Positions 9,062-17,811 of a stretch of 64,000 nucleotides of DNA are shown here, one piece after another. The DNA comes from BRH-c25 sp012519325 (lineage in GTDB: Bacteria; Bacillota; Clostridia; Lutisporales; Lutisporaceae), in contig JBMNHZ010000017.1 of assembly GCA_050950645.1 (NCBI GenBank), positions 62,001-126,000 on the forward strand, in the 5' to 3' direction. A program made the position numbers and the translations under genes. How positions within the stretch are numbered: the first letter of the stretch is position 1; each line of letters begins with the position of its first letter. The notes under the pieces were generated by a model. The model had not been told where the DNA came from. It searched no databases and saw only the letters and a program-made list of their open reading frames with translations.

Positions 9062-10411
9062 ATGAAAAGAATAGATCAGGCCAGGGATGCAGCATTGAGA
9101 ACATTATACAGGGTTTTGAGGGAAGGGGTATATTCAAACATTGCTCTTAAGGAGGAGCTTGACAAAGAGGGGCTGGAAAGACTTGACAAAGCACTTGTTA
9201 CGGAAATAGTAAACGGAACCCTGAGAAACCTTGCTCGTATTGACTGGATAATGTCCCTGTTCATAAAAACAAAAAGAATGGAACCATGGATTGAAGATAT
9301 TATCAGGTGCGGCATATACCAAATAATGTTTCTGGACAGAGTGCCTGATTCGGCGATATGCAATGAAAGTGCCGAGCTTTCAAGGAAGTATGGACACGAA
9401 GGAACAGTGAAATTTGTAAACGGAGTACTGAGAAATATCAGCAGAAGCAAGGAAAAGCTTGAGTATCCGGATAAGAGTAAAAACATAGCCTTATTTCTTT
9501 CAGTATTCTATTCTCATCCTGAATGGATGGTAAGAAAGTGGATAAAGGATTATGGGGTGGAATTCACAGAATCTCTGTTAAAGGCAAATAATGAAAAACC
9601 TTCTTTCACAATACGCTGCAACAGACTCAGGATTAATAAGAAGGAACTTATGGCAGTACTTTTGGAAGAGGGTATTGAATGTGCTGATGGAAGCTATAAT
9701 GAAGAAGCAATTCACATAAAGAGAACCTCCTCTATTGAAGATAAGGAATCCTTCAAGAAGGGTTATTACCAGGTTCAGGATGAAAGCTCCATGCTGGTTG
9801 CTCATATTGTTGATCCGAAACCGGGAGATAGAATTCTTGATATGTGCAGTGCTCCCGGAGGCAAGACTACCCACATGGCTGAATTGATGGAAAACAGAGG
9901 GGAAATTTTAGCCAGAGATATACATAGGCATAAGCTCAGACTTGTAGAGCAAAACTGCGTCAGGCTGGGGGTGAGCATCGTAAGAACGGAGCTCCACGAT
10001 GCAATGGTTTTGGATGGGGATTCCATTAACAAATTTGACAAGGTCCTTCTGGATGCACCCTGCAGCGGCCTGGGCGTATTGAGAAGAAAGCCTGATCTGA
10101 GATGGAAAAAGGAACCGGAGAGTTTTAGGGATTTGGCCGAAATGCAGAAAATGATGCTGAAAATGGCTTCCGGATATGTAAAGCCGGGAGGGAAATTAAT
10201 ATACAGTACCTGTACCTTGAATAAAACAGAAAACTTTGAAGTGGTAAGAAATTTTCTATCAAACAACAGCCAGTTTCGGTTGGAGAGTATAATAGGACAG
10301 GTACCGAAAAAATTAAAGCATGAAAGTGCTTGTGAGGGTTATATGGAACTTTATCCGAATGTACACGGCACAGATGGATTCTTTGTAGCAAAAATGGAAA
10401 GAGGTAATTGA
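9062..10411 (+). CDS. rsmB: 16S rRNA m5C967 methyltransferase RsmB
   Basis: This 449-residue SAM-dependent enzyme has a NusB-like RNA-binding domain (about 1-140) and a Rossmann methyltransferase domain from about residue 235. Motif I is DMCSAPGGKTTH near residue 260; motif IV DAPCSGLGVLRRKPDLRW near residue 330 and STCTLN near residue 382 carry the two cysteines of m5C methyltransferases. Its stop overlaps the start region of rlmN, linking two rRNA methylases. Confidence 0.95.
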   Translation: MKRIDQARDAALRTLYRVLREGVYSNIALKEELDKEGLERLDKALVTEIVNGTLRNLARIDWIMSLFIKTKRMEPWIEDIIRCGIYQIMFLDRVPDSAICNESAELSRKYGHEGTVKFVNGVLRNISRSKEKLEYPDKSKNIALFLSVFYSHPEWMVRKWIKDYGVEFTESLLKANNEKPSFTIRCNRLRINKKELMAVLLEEGIECADGSYNEEAIHIKRTSSIEDKESFKKGYYQVQDESSMLVAHIVDPKPGDRILDMCSAPGGKTTHMAELMENRGEILARDIHRHKLRLVEQNCVRLGVSIVRTELHDAMVLDGDSINKFDKVLLDAPCSGLGVLRRKPDLRWKKEPESFRDLAEMQKMMLKMASGYVKPGGKLIYSTCTLNKTENFEVVRNFLSNNSQFRLESIIGQVPKKLKHESACEGYMELYPNVHGTDGFFVAKMERGN

Positions 10412-10413
10412 AT

Positions 10414-11448
10414 TTGCAGAGCAAAAAAAATATAAAAGACCTTGAACTTGATGAACTTGAAAAATATTTAGAAGAACATGGTCTGCCAAGGTTCAGGGCA
10501 GGTCAGATTTTCGAATGGATATATAAGGACACGGCTTCTTTTGGGGATATGTTAAATTTGCCCAAAACCTTGATTGAACTGCTGGATAAGGATTTCTACA
10601 TAGGAAGGGCAATTATCGAAGCGATGCTGCACTCCGTAACGGATAATACCAGGAAGTACCTGCTGTGCTTCGAAGATAAAAATGCCGTTGAGTGTGTGCT
10701 TATGGACTACAGCTACGGAAAAACCATATGCATTTCGACACAGATAGGCTGCAGAATGTCATGTAAGTTCTGTGCTTCAACAGAGGGAGGGCTTGTAAGG
10801 TCAATGACCTGCGGAGAAATGCTGGAAGAGGTAATGGCTGTTTCCAGAGATGCTGAAGAGAGAGTGGGGAATATTGTGCTTATGGGTACAGGAGAACCCT
10901 TTGACAACTATGATCAGGTTATGAAGTTCATAAGAATAATTAACCATTCCAAAGGATTAAATATCGGTCAAAGACATATTACAATTTCAACATCAGGAAT
11001 TGTACCAAGAATATATGATTTTGCCGATGAAAATCTTCAATGCAAACTGGCAGTGTCCCTGCATGCGGCGGATGATGTGACAAGGAGCCGGATAATGCCG
11101 GTCAACAGGAAATATGGCATTGAAAAACTCTTAGAAGCTTGCAGGTACTATATAAAATCGACTAATAGGCGGGTGACCTTTGAATATGCCTTAATAAAGG
11201 ATGTCAATGATAGTATTAGGAATGCCCATAAATTGGGAACACTACTAAAAGGAATGCTCTGCCATGTGAATCTGATTCCGCTGAACAAAGTGGAGGGCAA
11301 AGCTTTTAACAAGGCGCCGGAAGAAAAAGTAAGATCTTTCAAGCTTGCGCTTAAAGGCTATGGAATAGATACAACAATCAGAAGAGAGCTTGGCAGCGAA
11401 ATAGATGCCGCATGTGGTCAGCTGAGACAGAAGTATGTACGTCAATAG
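10414..11448 (+). CDS. rlmN: 23S rRNA/tRNA m2A methyltransferase RlmN (radical SAM)
   Basis: This radical SAM enzyme makes m2A at 23S A2503 and in some tRNAs. The [4Fe-4S] motif is CRMSCKFC near residue 113 (C-x3-C-x2-C), preceded by TICISTQIG; GTGEPFDNYD binds SAM. The catalytic Cys pair includes the C-terminal one in IDAACGQLR. Two TTG codons are possible: 10408 is only 3 bases from GAGG, 10414 is 9 bases away and preferred (344 residues). It overlaps or abuts rsmB and precedes the PP2C-kinase pair, as in many Firmicutes. Confidence 0.95.
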   Translation: MQSKKNIKDLELDELEKYLEEHGLPRFRAGQIFEWIYKDTASFGDMLNLPKTLIELLDKDFYIGRAIIEAMLHSVTDNTRKYLLCFEDKNAVECVLMDYSYGKTICISTQIGCRMSCKFCASTEGGLVRSMTCGEMLEEVMAVSRDAEERVGNIVLMGTGEPFDNYDQVMKFIRIINHSKGLNIGQRHITISTSGIVPRIYDFADENLQCKLAVSLHAADDVTRSRIMPVNRKYGIEKLLEACRYYIKSTNRRVTFEYALIKDVNDSIRNAHKLGTLLKGMLCHVNLIPLNKVEGKAFNKAPEEKVRSFKLALKGYGIDTTIRRELGSEIDAACGQLRQKYVRQ

Positions 11449-11558
11449 AGAGAGACAAATATTTAATTTTTTAGAGGGTTTTTTTAATATTTTGTCGAAA
11501 TGATTTTGATTGTATAGGAGATATAAAACATATAGAGGTTGATTTTTGAGGTGATTTA

Positions 11559-12326
11559 ATGAGGTCAGTCGGTAAGACGGATATTGGTTTGGTCAGAAAG
11601 GTAAATGAAGACAGTTTTTTATGTGAAAAGCTTGAGGGTATCAAAAATACATATTTATATATTGTTGCCGACGGTATGGGAGGACATAATGCGGGGGAAG
11701 TAGCGAGCACTATGGCGGTACAGGAGGTAGCTTCTTACATAAAAAAAAATATTGAGGTTCTTGAGCTCGGAGATAAAGAAATAGAGGACCTGGTTAGAAA
11801 TGCCATTTTTTATGCCAACGATAAGATTTATAAGACATCAATATTAAAGAGCAACTGCCTGGGGATGGGTACAACGCTTTCAATGGTGCTTGCAAAGGAT
11901 AACTGCATATATTTAGGACATGTAGGAGACAGCAGGATATACCATATCAGGGGAAAAGAAATACTAAGACTTACCGAGGATCATTCCCTTGTTGCAGAGC
12001 TGGTAAAACGAGGAACTATAAAACCTGAGGAAGCAAATAACCATCCTAAGAAAAATGTCATTACAAGAGCACTGGGAACAGAGTACACTATTGAACCGGA
12101 CGTGAGCCGGCAGGACATGAAGCACGGTGATTTTATACTGATTTGTACTGATGGGTTGTCTAATGCAGTGTACGAAGAGGATATGGTGTGTGTGCTGGAA
12201 GGCGCTTCTGATTTGAATGAGGCTTGTGAGCTTCTTATAGAAAGAGCTAAGGAGAAGGGCGGCTTTGATAACATAACAGCCGTAGTTATTCAGATGTATA
12301 AGGGTGGTGAAGACAATGGTAGGTAA
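11559..12326 (+). CDS. prpC: PP2C-type Ser/Thr protein phosphatase PrpC/Stp
   Basis: The 255-residue PPM-family phosphatase uses two or three Mn/Mg ions to dephosphorylate targets of the partner kinase. Motifs in order: GLVRKVNEDSF near residue 10, VADGMGGHNAGEVAS near residue 37, GHVGDSRIY near residue 113, CTDGLSN near residue 195 and GGFDNITAV near residue 235. Its 3' end overlaps the start of prkC by 11 bp, so phosphatase and kinase are translationally coupled. Confidence 0.95.
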   Translation: MRSVGKTDIGLVRKVNEDSFLCEKLEGIKNTYLYIVADGMGGHNAGEVASTMAVQEVASYIKKNIEVLELGDKEIEDLVRNAIFYANDKIYKTSILKSNCLGMGTTLSMVLAKDNCIYLGHVGDSRIYHIRGKEILRLTEDHSLVAELVKRGTIKPEEANNHPKKNVITRALGTEYTIEPDVSRQDMKHGDFILICTDGLSNAVYEEDMVCVLEGASDLNEACELLIERAKEKGGFDNITAVVIQMYKGGEDNGR

Positions 12327-14292
12327 GGTATTGGGAGACAGGTACGAAATAATAGAAAAAATTGGCGGCGGTGGAATGGCCTTGGTATATAAGGCTAAGT
12401 GCAGACTGTTGAATAGATTTGTAGCAGTAAAGGTTTTGAGGCCTGAGTTTATTGAAGATGAAGAATTTGTCAAGAAGTTCAGGAGGGAGGCTCAGTCGGC
12501 AGCCAGTCTTTCACATCCGAATATAGTCGGAATCTATGATGTAGGTACTGAAAATAACTGTTATTATATAGTTATGGAATACATCAAGGGGCAGACACTG
12601 AAAGAATTGATTAAGGGCAAAGGTACCCTGGGGATTGAATATGCTACCAATATTGCCATTCAGATATGTTATGCATTGGATCATGCACATAAGAACAACA
12701 TAGTTCATAGAGACATAAAATCCCACAATATATTAATAAAAGAAGACAATTCAGTGAAGGTTACGGATTTTGGAATAGCCAGAGCCGTATCTTCAAGTAC
12801 TATTACGAATACAGGTAATGTTATAGGTTCCGTACATTACTTTTCCCCGGAACAGGCCAGGGGAGGGTATACCGATGAGAAATCGGATATTTACTCATTA
12901 GGAGTAGTAATGTATGAAATGCTTACAGGAAGGCTTCCTTTTGAAGGAGAATCTCCCATTGCCGTTGCCCTGAAGCATATACAGGAGGAGCCGGAGACTC
13001 CTTCCAAGGCCAATTCCAGAATAACGAAAGCAATTGAAGCAATAATATTGAAATGTATGGAAAAAGAAGTGTCAAAAAGGTACAATAGTGCATCAGAGAT
13101 CATAAACGATCTCAGGCAGTCAATGGTAATGCCCAATGGAGATTTTGTCAGGAAAAACAAATATACCGTTGAGGATACAAGGGTAATTGAGCCTATAAAA
13201 ATGATAGACAAGGAAGCGGCTGCTGAAATATATTCAGAATCGGAAATCAAAGAATCCGGTGACGTAAAAGAAGGGATAATTCTTATTGATGATTATTCAG
13301 TTGATCCGATATCTAAAGCAGATGAAGGAAAAGATAAAACCATACAGAAAAAGAAAAACAAGAAATATGTTATTGCCGCTGTTTTTGGTGGGCTGCTGAT
13401 GGCTTTGCTGCTGGGTGGAGGAATATTGTTTGTAAACAGCCTCTTTACAGTGAAGGAAGTGGTAGTTCCCGATATAAGAAACAGCAGTGAAACTGAAGCA
13501 AGGGAGAAGCTGAGTGATTTAAGCCTCATACTTGAAGTAACCGAAAGAGTGCATAATAAGGATATCCCTGATGGAAGAATCATAAGCCAGAATCCCAAGC
13601 CAAACGAGAAGAACAAAGTTACAAATCCCGTTAAGGTTGTTGTAAGCAAAGGGCCCAGGAAGGTTGTTGTTCCCAAGCTTGAAGGTGAGAGTTATGATAA
13701 GGTGAAGCTCATACTTGAAGGGGAAGGACTGGTTGAGGGCACCTTTGACCAGGAATACAGCGAATATCCCAATGGTTTTGTCATAAGACAGAGTATAGCT
13801 CCTGGCATCAGCGTTGATGAGGGTACTACAATAGACTATGTAATAAGTATAGGTCCGGAAAAATTCATAATGCCTTCTTATATTGGAGTTGATATTGAAG
13901 ACGTTAAGACGGATCTTATTGTTAAAGATCTTATATCGGGAAACATATCCTTTGACAGCAATAGTGAATATCCTGCAGGCGCAGTTCTTGAACAGAGCAT
14001 TAAGCCCGGATCTGAGGTAAGCAGAAAAAGTGTGGTTGACTTTGTTGTGAACAACTATAAGCCGGAGCCTGTAACCTCCAGTTTCAAGCTTCGTTTCTCT
14101 TTGCCTCCGGAGCTTGAAAGCATGAAGGTAAAGGTGTATAAAGTACAGAATGATATAAGCAGCAGAATATATGAAAGCATTCATAAATCCACCGACAGCC
14201 CTCTTGAAATTCCGGTGAGCGGTGAAGGGAATGTAATTTTTGAAGTCTATATAAACGACAGCTTTCACGAAAGTGTAACACACAGCTTTTAA
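12316..14292 (+). CDS. prkC: PASTA-domain Ser/Thr kinase PrkC/Stk
   Basis: This 658-residue membrane kinase senses peptidoglycan. The Hanks kinase domain (1-265) has GDRYEIIEKIGGGGMALVYK, catalytic HRDIKSHN and DFG (VTDFGIARA). A juxtamembrane linker is followed by one membrane helix near 355-378 (YVIAAVFGGLLMALLLGGG) and three PASTA repeats to about residue 590. A C-terminal extracellular beta-type tail has no PASTA signature. GTG 12304 is in frame but ATG 12316 (MVGKVLGDRYEI) is preferred. In B. subtilis PrkC drives germination in response to muropeptides. Confidence 0.95.
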   Translation: MVGKVLGDRYEIIEKIGGGGMALVYKAKCRLLNRFVAVKVLRPEFIEDEEFVKKFRREAQSAASLSHPNIVGIYDVGTENNCYYIVMEYIKGQTLKELIKGKGTLGIEYATNIAIQICYALDHAHKNNIVHRDIKSHNILIKEDNSVKVTDFGIARAVSSSTITNTGNVIGSVHYFSPEQARGGYTDEKSDIYSLGVVMYEMLTGRLPFEGESPIAVALKHIQEEPETPSKANSRITKAIEAIILKCMEKEVSKRYNSASEIINDLRQSMVMPNGDFVRKNKYTVEDTRVIEPIKMIDKEAAAEIYSESEIKESGDVKEGIILIDDYSVDPISKADEGKDKTIQKKKNKKYVIAAVFGGLLMALLLGGGILFVNSLFTVKEVVVPDIRNSSETEAREKLSDLSLILEVTERVHNKDIPDGRIISQNPKPNEKNKVTNPVKVVVSKGPRKVVVPKLEGESYDKVKLILEGEGLVEGTFDQEYSEYPNGFVIRQSIAPGISVDEGTTIDYVISIGPEKFIMPSYIGVDIEDVKTDLIVKDLISGNISFDSNSEYPAGAVLEQSIKPGSEVSRKSVVDFVVNNYKPEPVTSSFKLRFSLPPELESMKVKVYKVQNDISSRIYESIHKSTDSPLEIPVSGEGNVIFEVYINDSFHESVTHSF

Positions 14293-14305
14293 AAGGAGGG
14301 AAGGT

Positions 14306-15181
14306 ATGCAGGAGGGTGTTATAATAAAAGGCATCGGTGGTTTTTACTATGTTGACACGGCTGTAGGAGTTTATGAGTGCCGTGCCAGGGGCAAATTCAG
14401 AATAAAGAATATAACACCTTTAATAGGAGACCGCGTTAAGATTGAGGGCGATGCCGGAAGCCTTCAGGGTTATATAATCGAAATTCTGGAGAGGAAAAAC
14501 CAATTAGTACGGCCAACTGTAGCTAATATTGACCTGGCAATAATAGTATTTGCTGCCAGGAAGCCTAATATAAACAATGCACTTATGCAGAGGTTCCTTG
14601 TATATTCTGAGTACAAGAAGCTGAATGCTGTTGTTTGTATTAATAAAATTGATTTAGACAAAGAGGGGCATTATCTGGATATTGTTAGAATGCTTGAAAC
14701 CGTTCCATATAAAGTAATAAGAACCAGTGCAAAAACCAATGTCGGTATTGAACAGCTTAAAGAAGTGCTTAGAGATAAGGTATCTGTTTTTGCGGGTCCC
14801 TCTGGTGTGGGAAAGTCAACATTGCTCAATTGTATTCAGCCGGGATTGGGCCTCAAAACCGGAGCCTTGAGCAAAAAAACAGGCAGAGGCACACATACCA
14901 CAAGATATGTGGAGCTTATAAAGCTGGAAATCGGAGGCATGGTTGCCGATACCCCTGGGTTTACCTCTCTTGACATAGACGAACTGGAGGTATCTGAGCT
15001 TGAAAGCTGTTTCCCGGAATTTTCAAACTACAGGAACTGTTATTTTCCGGATTGCATCCATGATAAAGAACCCAGATGCGGGATTAAGGAAGCAGTTGAG
15101 AAAGGTAAAATAAACAGAATAAGATATGATTCCTACATATCGTTATTAAATGAATTGAGAAATATTGGGAGGAAGTACTGA
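14306..15181 (+). CDS. rsgA: Ribosome small-subunit GTPase RsgA
   Basis: The 291-residue circularly permuted GTPase checks late 30S maturation. An OB-fold (1-70) precedes the G domain, ordered G4 (CINKID, near 113), G5-like TSAK, G1 FAGPSGVGKSTLLN near 165 and G3 DTPGFTS near 216. The C-terminal zinc knuckle uses C-x4-C-x-H-x-C spacing around NCYFPDCIHDKEPRC. A GGAGGG box precedes the start. rpe starts immediately after the stop. Confidence 0.96.
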   Translation: MQEGVIIKGIGGFYYVDTAVGVYECRARGKFRIKNITPLIGDRVKIEGDAGSLQGYIIEILERKNQLVRPTVANIDLAIIVFAARKPNINNALMQRFLVYSEYKKLNAVVCINKIDLDKEGHYLDIVRMLETVPYKVIRTSAKTNVGIEQLKEVLRDKVSVFAGPSGVGKSTLLNCIQPGLGLKTGALSKKTGRGTHTTRYVELIKLEIGGMVADTPGFTSLDIDELEVSELESCFPEFSNYRNCYFPDCIHDKEPRCGIKEAVEKGKINRIRYDSYISLLNELRNIGRKY

Positions 15182-15844
15182 ATGATTAAGGTTGCACCGT
15201 CGATTTTATCGGCAGATTTTGCAAATTTGGAAAGGGATATAGGAACAGTGGAGAAAGCAGGTGCGGATTGGCTTCATATTGATGTTATGGACGGACACTT
15301 TGTTCCGAATATAACCATAGGCCCGGCTGTTGTAAAAAGCTTAAGAGCTAAAAGCAGCCTGGTATTTGATGTCCATTTGATGATTGATAATCCTGAGTTG
15401 TATGTTAACGATTTTGCAACCAGCGGTGCTGATATCATAACAGTTCATGCAGAAGCTTCAGTACATCTGCAAAGACTTATACAAATGATTAAATCAAAGG
15501 GTTTAAAGGCTGGTGTGGCGTTGAATCCTTCAACCCCTGTCAATGCTCTTGATTATATTATTGAGGAATTGGATATGGTATTGGTTATGAGTGTGAATCC
15601 GGGCTTTGGAGGTCAAAAATTCATTAATTCTGCTTATAAAAAGATTTCTGAAATCAGGAGACTAATAGACAATAAGGAACTGTCAGTTGATTTACAGGTT
15701 GATGGAGGGATAGAACCTGATAATGTCCGTCAGGTTGTTGAGAGTGGTGCAAATGTAATAGTTGCGGGTTCTGCAATTTTCAACTCCGGGAATATTCCGG
15801 AGACAATAAGAATTCTGAAGGGAGCAGGCAGTAGTATATCATGA
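15182..15844 (+). CDS. rpe: Ribulose-phosphate 3-epimerase
   Basis: The 220-residue TIM-barrel enzyme interconverts ribulose-5-P and xylulose-5-P in the pentose phosphate pathway. It begins MIKVAPSILSADFANLE, with metal and catalytic motifs HIDVMDGHFVPNITIGP, DVHLMI, MSVNPGFGGQKF and QVDGGI. Its stop overlaps the thiN start by 4 bp (ATGA). The rsgA-rpe-thiN order is conserved in Firmicutes. Confidence 0.96.
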   Translation: MIKVAPSILSADFANLERDIGTVEKAGADWLHIDVMDGHFVPNITIGPAVVKSLRAKSSLVFDVHLMIDNPELYVNDFATSGADIITVHAEASVHLQRLIQMIKSKGLKAGVALNPSTPVNALDYIIEELDMVLVMSVNPGFGGQKFINSAYKKISEIRRLIDNKELSVDLQVDGGIEPDNVRQVVESGANVIVAGSAIFNSGNIPETIRILKGAGSSIS

Positions 15845-16473
15845 AGACTATAATAATCAGCAATGGTGAAATAAACAATTATAAATTCTTCAGTAATATA
15901 GTCGAGTCTGCCGACAGGATTATTTGCGCAGATGGAGGTATAAGGCATGCAATGAATATGAAGCTGACTCCTGATGTAATTATTGGGGATATGGATTCAT
16001 CTTCAGCCAAACATATAGAATACTTCAGAGAAAAGGGCGTTGAATTCATACAATATCCCCAAGAAAAGGATAAGACCGATACACATTTATGTGTGGAATA
16101 TGCCTTGAGTTTTTCAACTGAAATAATTCTTTTGGGAGCGACAGGGAGCCGGATAGATCATATGATTGCGAATATCTCCATGTTGAAGCTTGGGATACAA
16201 CGGGGAGTACCCATAAGTATTATGGACGGCAAGAATTATATTGGAATAATTAAGGATTCCATTACATTGAAAGGAAAAGCAGGTGAATACTTTTCTCTGA
16301 TACCCTATACGGAAAAAGTTGAAGGCATAAGCATCAGAGGAGCTCATTATGAGCTTGAAAATGCAGTGATGGAATTCGGGGATACATGCGGCGTCAGCAA
16401 TTATTTTAAAGAGGAAACAGTCGAAATAGCTATTAAGAAGGGTTATCTGCTGGTAATAAAATCTGAAGATTAA
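15841..16473 (+). CDS. thiN: Thiamine pyrophosphokinase
   Basis: The 210-residue enzyme pyrophosphorylates thiamine to TPP. The ATP and metal region includes CADGGIRHA, PDVIIGDMDSS and the QYPQEKDKTDTHL motif, followed by LLGATGSRIDHMIANI. The C-terminal TPK-B1 domain binds thiamine. It overlaps rpe by 4 bp. Confidence 0.93.
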   Translation: MKTIIISNGEINNYKFFSNIVESADRIICADGGIRHAMNMKLTPDVIIGDMDSSSAKHIEYFREKGVEFIQYPQEKDKTDTHLCVEYALSFSTEIILLGATGSRIDHMIANISMLKLGIQRGVPISIMDGKNYIGIIKDSITLKGKAGEYFSLIPYTEKVEGISIRGAHYELENAVMEFGDTCGVSNYFKEETVEIAIKKGYLLVIKSED

Positions 16474-16620
16474 AAAGAGATATACGGGGCAAAAAAACAG
16501 TGTCAAATATAGCTCTGCATTAGTATTATGTAATGTAGGGTTTTATATTTTTTGCCGCAATACTGATCGATCCCTTCCGGGCGAATAATCCTGTCAGCAA
16601 AAAGCTAGGGGGATTTAGCA

Positions 16621-16776
16621 ATGAGGTATACATATAAGAGATATGCAGGCTGTTTATGCATTATACTGTCTGTTTTCCTGTTCTCAAGATTCATGCCCCT
16701 GTTTCTGTGGTGTTTTGCGGTGGCTGCAATTATTTCGGTTATAGGATTTTTGCTGTATAATTGCTTTTTTATATAA
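16621..16776 (+). CDS. Two-helix membrane microprotein A (51 residues)
   Basis: The reading frame starts MRYTYKRYAGCLCIILSVFL, after a strong GGGGGA box 12 bases upstream (AGGGGGATTTAGCA). It has a short basic N-terminus and two hydrophobic helices (about 9-22 and 31-49) separated by a turn with a Pro (RFMPLFLW). It occupies the slot between thiN and rpmB where B. subtilis carries spoVM, but it is not SpoVM-like: SpoVM is a 26-residue single amphipathic helix. I do not recognise the family. The 147-bp gap upstream shows no gene. Confidence 0.6.
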   Translation: MRYTYKRYAGCLCIILSVFLFSRFMPLFLWCFAVAAIISVIGFLLYNCFFI

Positions 16777-16792
16777 AATGGAGGATGGCATC

Positions 16793-16945
16793 ATGAGTTT
16801 ATTGAAAAGGAAAAGACTGCTGGGTTTTCTGGCATTCTGTGTAGGACTCGGAATACTCTTTGCTGTCATGGTTCCTACAATAGGCTGGGTGATGTTTTCG
16901 GCCATATGCCTGATTTGCATAGGAGTATTTCTTATAAAATATTGA
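16793..16945 (+). CDS. Two-helix membrane microprotein B (50 residues)
   Basis: The frame starts MSLLKRKRLLGFLAFCVGLG, 16 bp after microprotein A. A GGAGG box (16780-16784) precedes ATG 16793; an in-frame ATG at 16778 overlaps that box. Like A it has a basic N-terminus, two hydrophobic helices and a central turn (VPTIGW). The shared plan basic-helix-P-turn-W-helix suggests A and B are paralogues or subunits of one pair; that is inference. It ends 25 bp before a convergent terminator. Confidence 0.6.
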   Translation: MSLLKRKRLLGFLAFCVGLGILFAVMVPTIGWVMFSAICLICIGVFLIKY

Positions 16946-16970
16946 GGCGGCACTGCTGCAAAAAAGATAA

Positions 16971-16990
16971 AAAGCGCAGATTCGCGCTTT
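16971..16990. terminator. Convergent terminator between microprotein genes and rpmB
   Basis: AAAGCGC and GCGCTTT form a symmetric 7-bp stem with a six-base loop, with A runs on the left and T-rich sequence on the right, so it can serve both strands. Confidence 0.65.
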
Positions 16991-16999
16991 CGTAGATTT

Positions 17000-17191
17000 T
17001 TATATTGCTCTCTGTACTTTACCGGACCTTAAGCATCTGGTGCATACATGCAATTTTTTTGGAGTTCCGTTTACAACGGCTTTTACATTTCTGATATTAG
17101 GCCGCCAGACTCTTCGGCTATGTCTGTTGGAGTGGCTTATCTTGTTTCCGGAAATCGTACTTTTTCCGCAAACCTCGCAGCGTCTTGCCAT
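17000..17191 (-). CDS. rpmB: Ribosomal protein bL28
   Basis: From ATG 17191 (minus strand) the product is 63 residues, starting MARRCEVCGKSTISGNKISH. It keeps the zinc-binding cysteines (CEVC near the N-terminus, CTRC near the C-terminus), i.e. the C+ form of L28. Longer in-frame extension upstream is not supported; a GGAGG box precedes ATG 17191. It is oriented against its neighbours, as in B. subtilis where rpmB opposes the spoVM and yloU side. Confidence 0.95.
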   Translation of the reverse strand: MARRCEVCGKSTISGNKISHSNRHSRRVWRPNIRNVKAVVNGTPKKLHVCTRCLRSGKVQRAI

Positions 17192-17438
17192 AGAACACAC
17201 CTCCTTATAAAACAAATATATTTTAACACAACGTATTATAAATGGCAACAATGTTTAGCTGATTTAATGTATTTCATTGAGACAAGCATTATGTATTGTG
17301 CTTTACTTGTACATGCATAATATAGTATTATTTATAGTGTCACGTATTGTTGGTTATATTATTTACCAAACACTATATATTAAAAATTTATTACTGATGC
17401 GTTATAATAAAAGTATAAAAAAAGTGGGAGGAGATTAA

Positions 17439-17789
17439 ATGTCTGCCATATACAGAACCCAGTACGGTGAGGTTAATATATCGGATGACGTTTTGGCAAC
17501 CATTTCAGGACTTGCAGCTACTGAATGCTACGGCTTGGTTGGAATGGCAAATAAAAATGCAAAAGACGGTCTAGTTGAGCTTCTCAAGAAAGAAAACCTG
17601 GCTAAAGGTGTAAAGGTAACAACAGAAGGCGATGAAATAAACGTAGATTTATATATTGTTGTTGAATTCGGCACGAAAATATCTACAATTGCAGATAATA
17701 TAATCAGTAAGGTAAAATATACGGTGGAAAATATGACAGGATTGAAAGTAAGAAAAGTCAATATAAATGTGCAGGGTGTCAGAGTATAG
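17439..17789 (+). CDS. Asp23/Gls24-family protein (YloU-like)
   Basis: The 116-residue Asp23 (PF03780) protein begins MSAIYRTQYGEVNISDDVLA. Conserved features are ISGLAATECYGLVGMA and the C-terminal VRKVNINVQGVRV. Family members are abundant envelope- or cytosol-associated proteins linked to cell-wall stress; the biochemical role is unknown. A GGGAGGAG box precedes the start. It pairs with the downstream DAK-domain gene, as yloU-yloV do in B. subtilis. Confidence 0.9.
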   Translation: MSAIYRTQYGEVNISDDVLATISGLAATECYGLVGMANKNAKDGLVELLKKENLAKGVKVTTEGDEINVDLYIVVEFGTKISTIADNIISKVKYTVENMTGLKVRKVNINVQGVRV

Positions 17790-17811
17790 TTCTGGAAAGG
17801 AGGTACATATC

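Noticed and set aside
13519..14334. 271-codon minus-strand frame opposite prkC
   Set aside because: Antisense shadow of the PASTA region; no ribosome-binding box or domain.
16621..16945. Microproteins as SpoVM
   Set aside because: They are twice as long, have two hydrophobic helices and lack the SpoVM amphipathic sequence; only the location agrees.
17048..17320. 90-codon plus-strand frame over rpmB
   Set aside because: Antisense to L28, whose zinc cysteines and start are clear.
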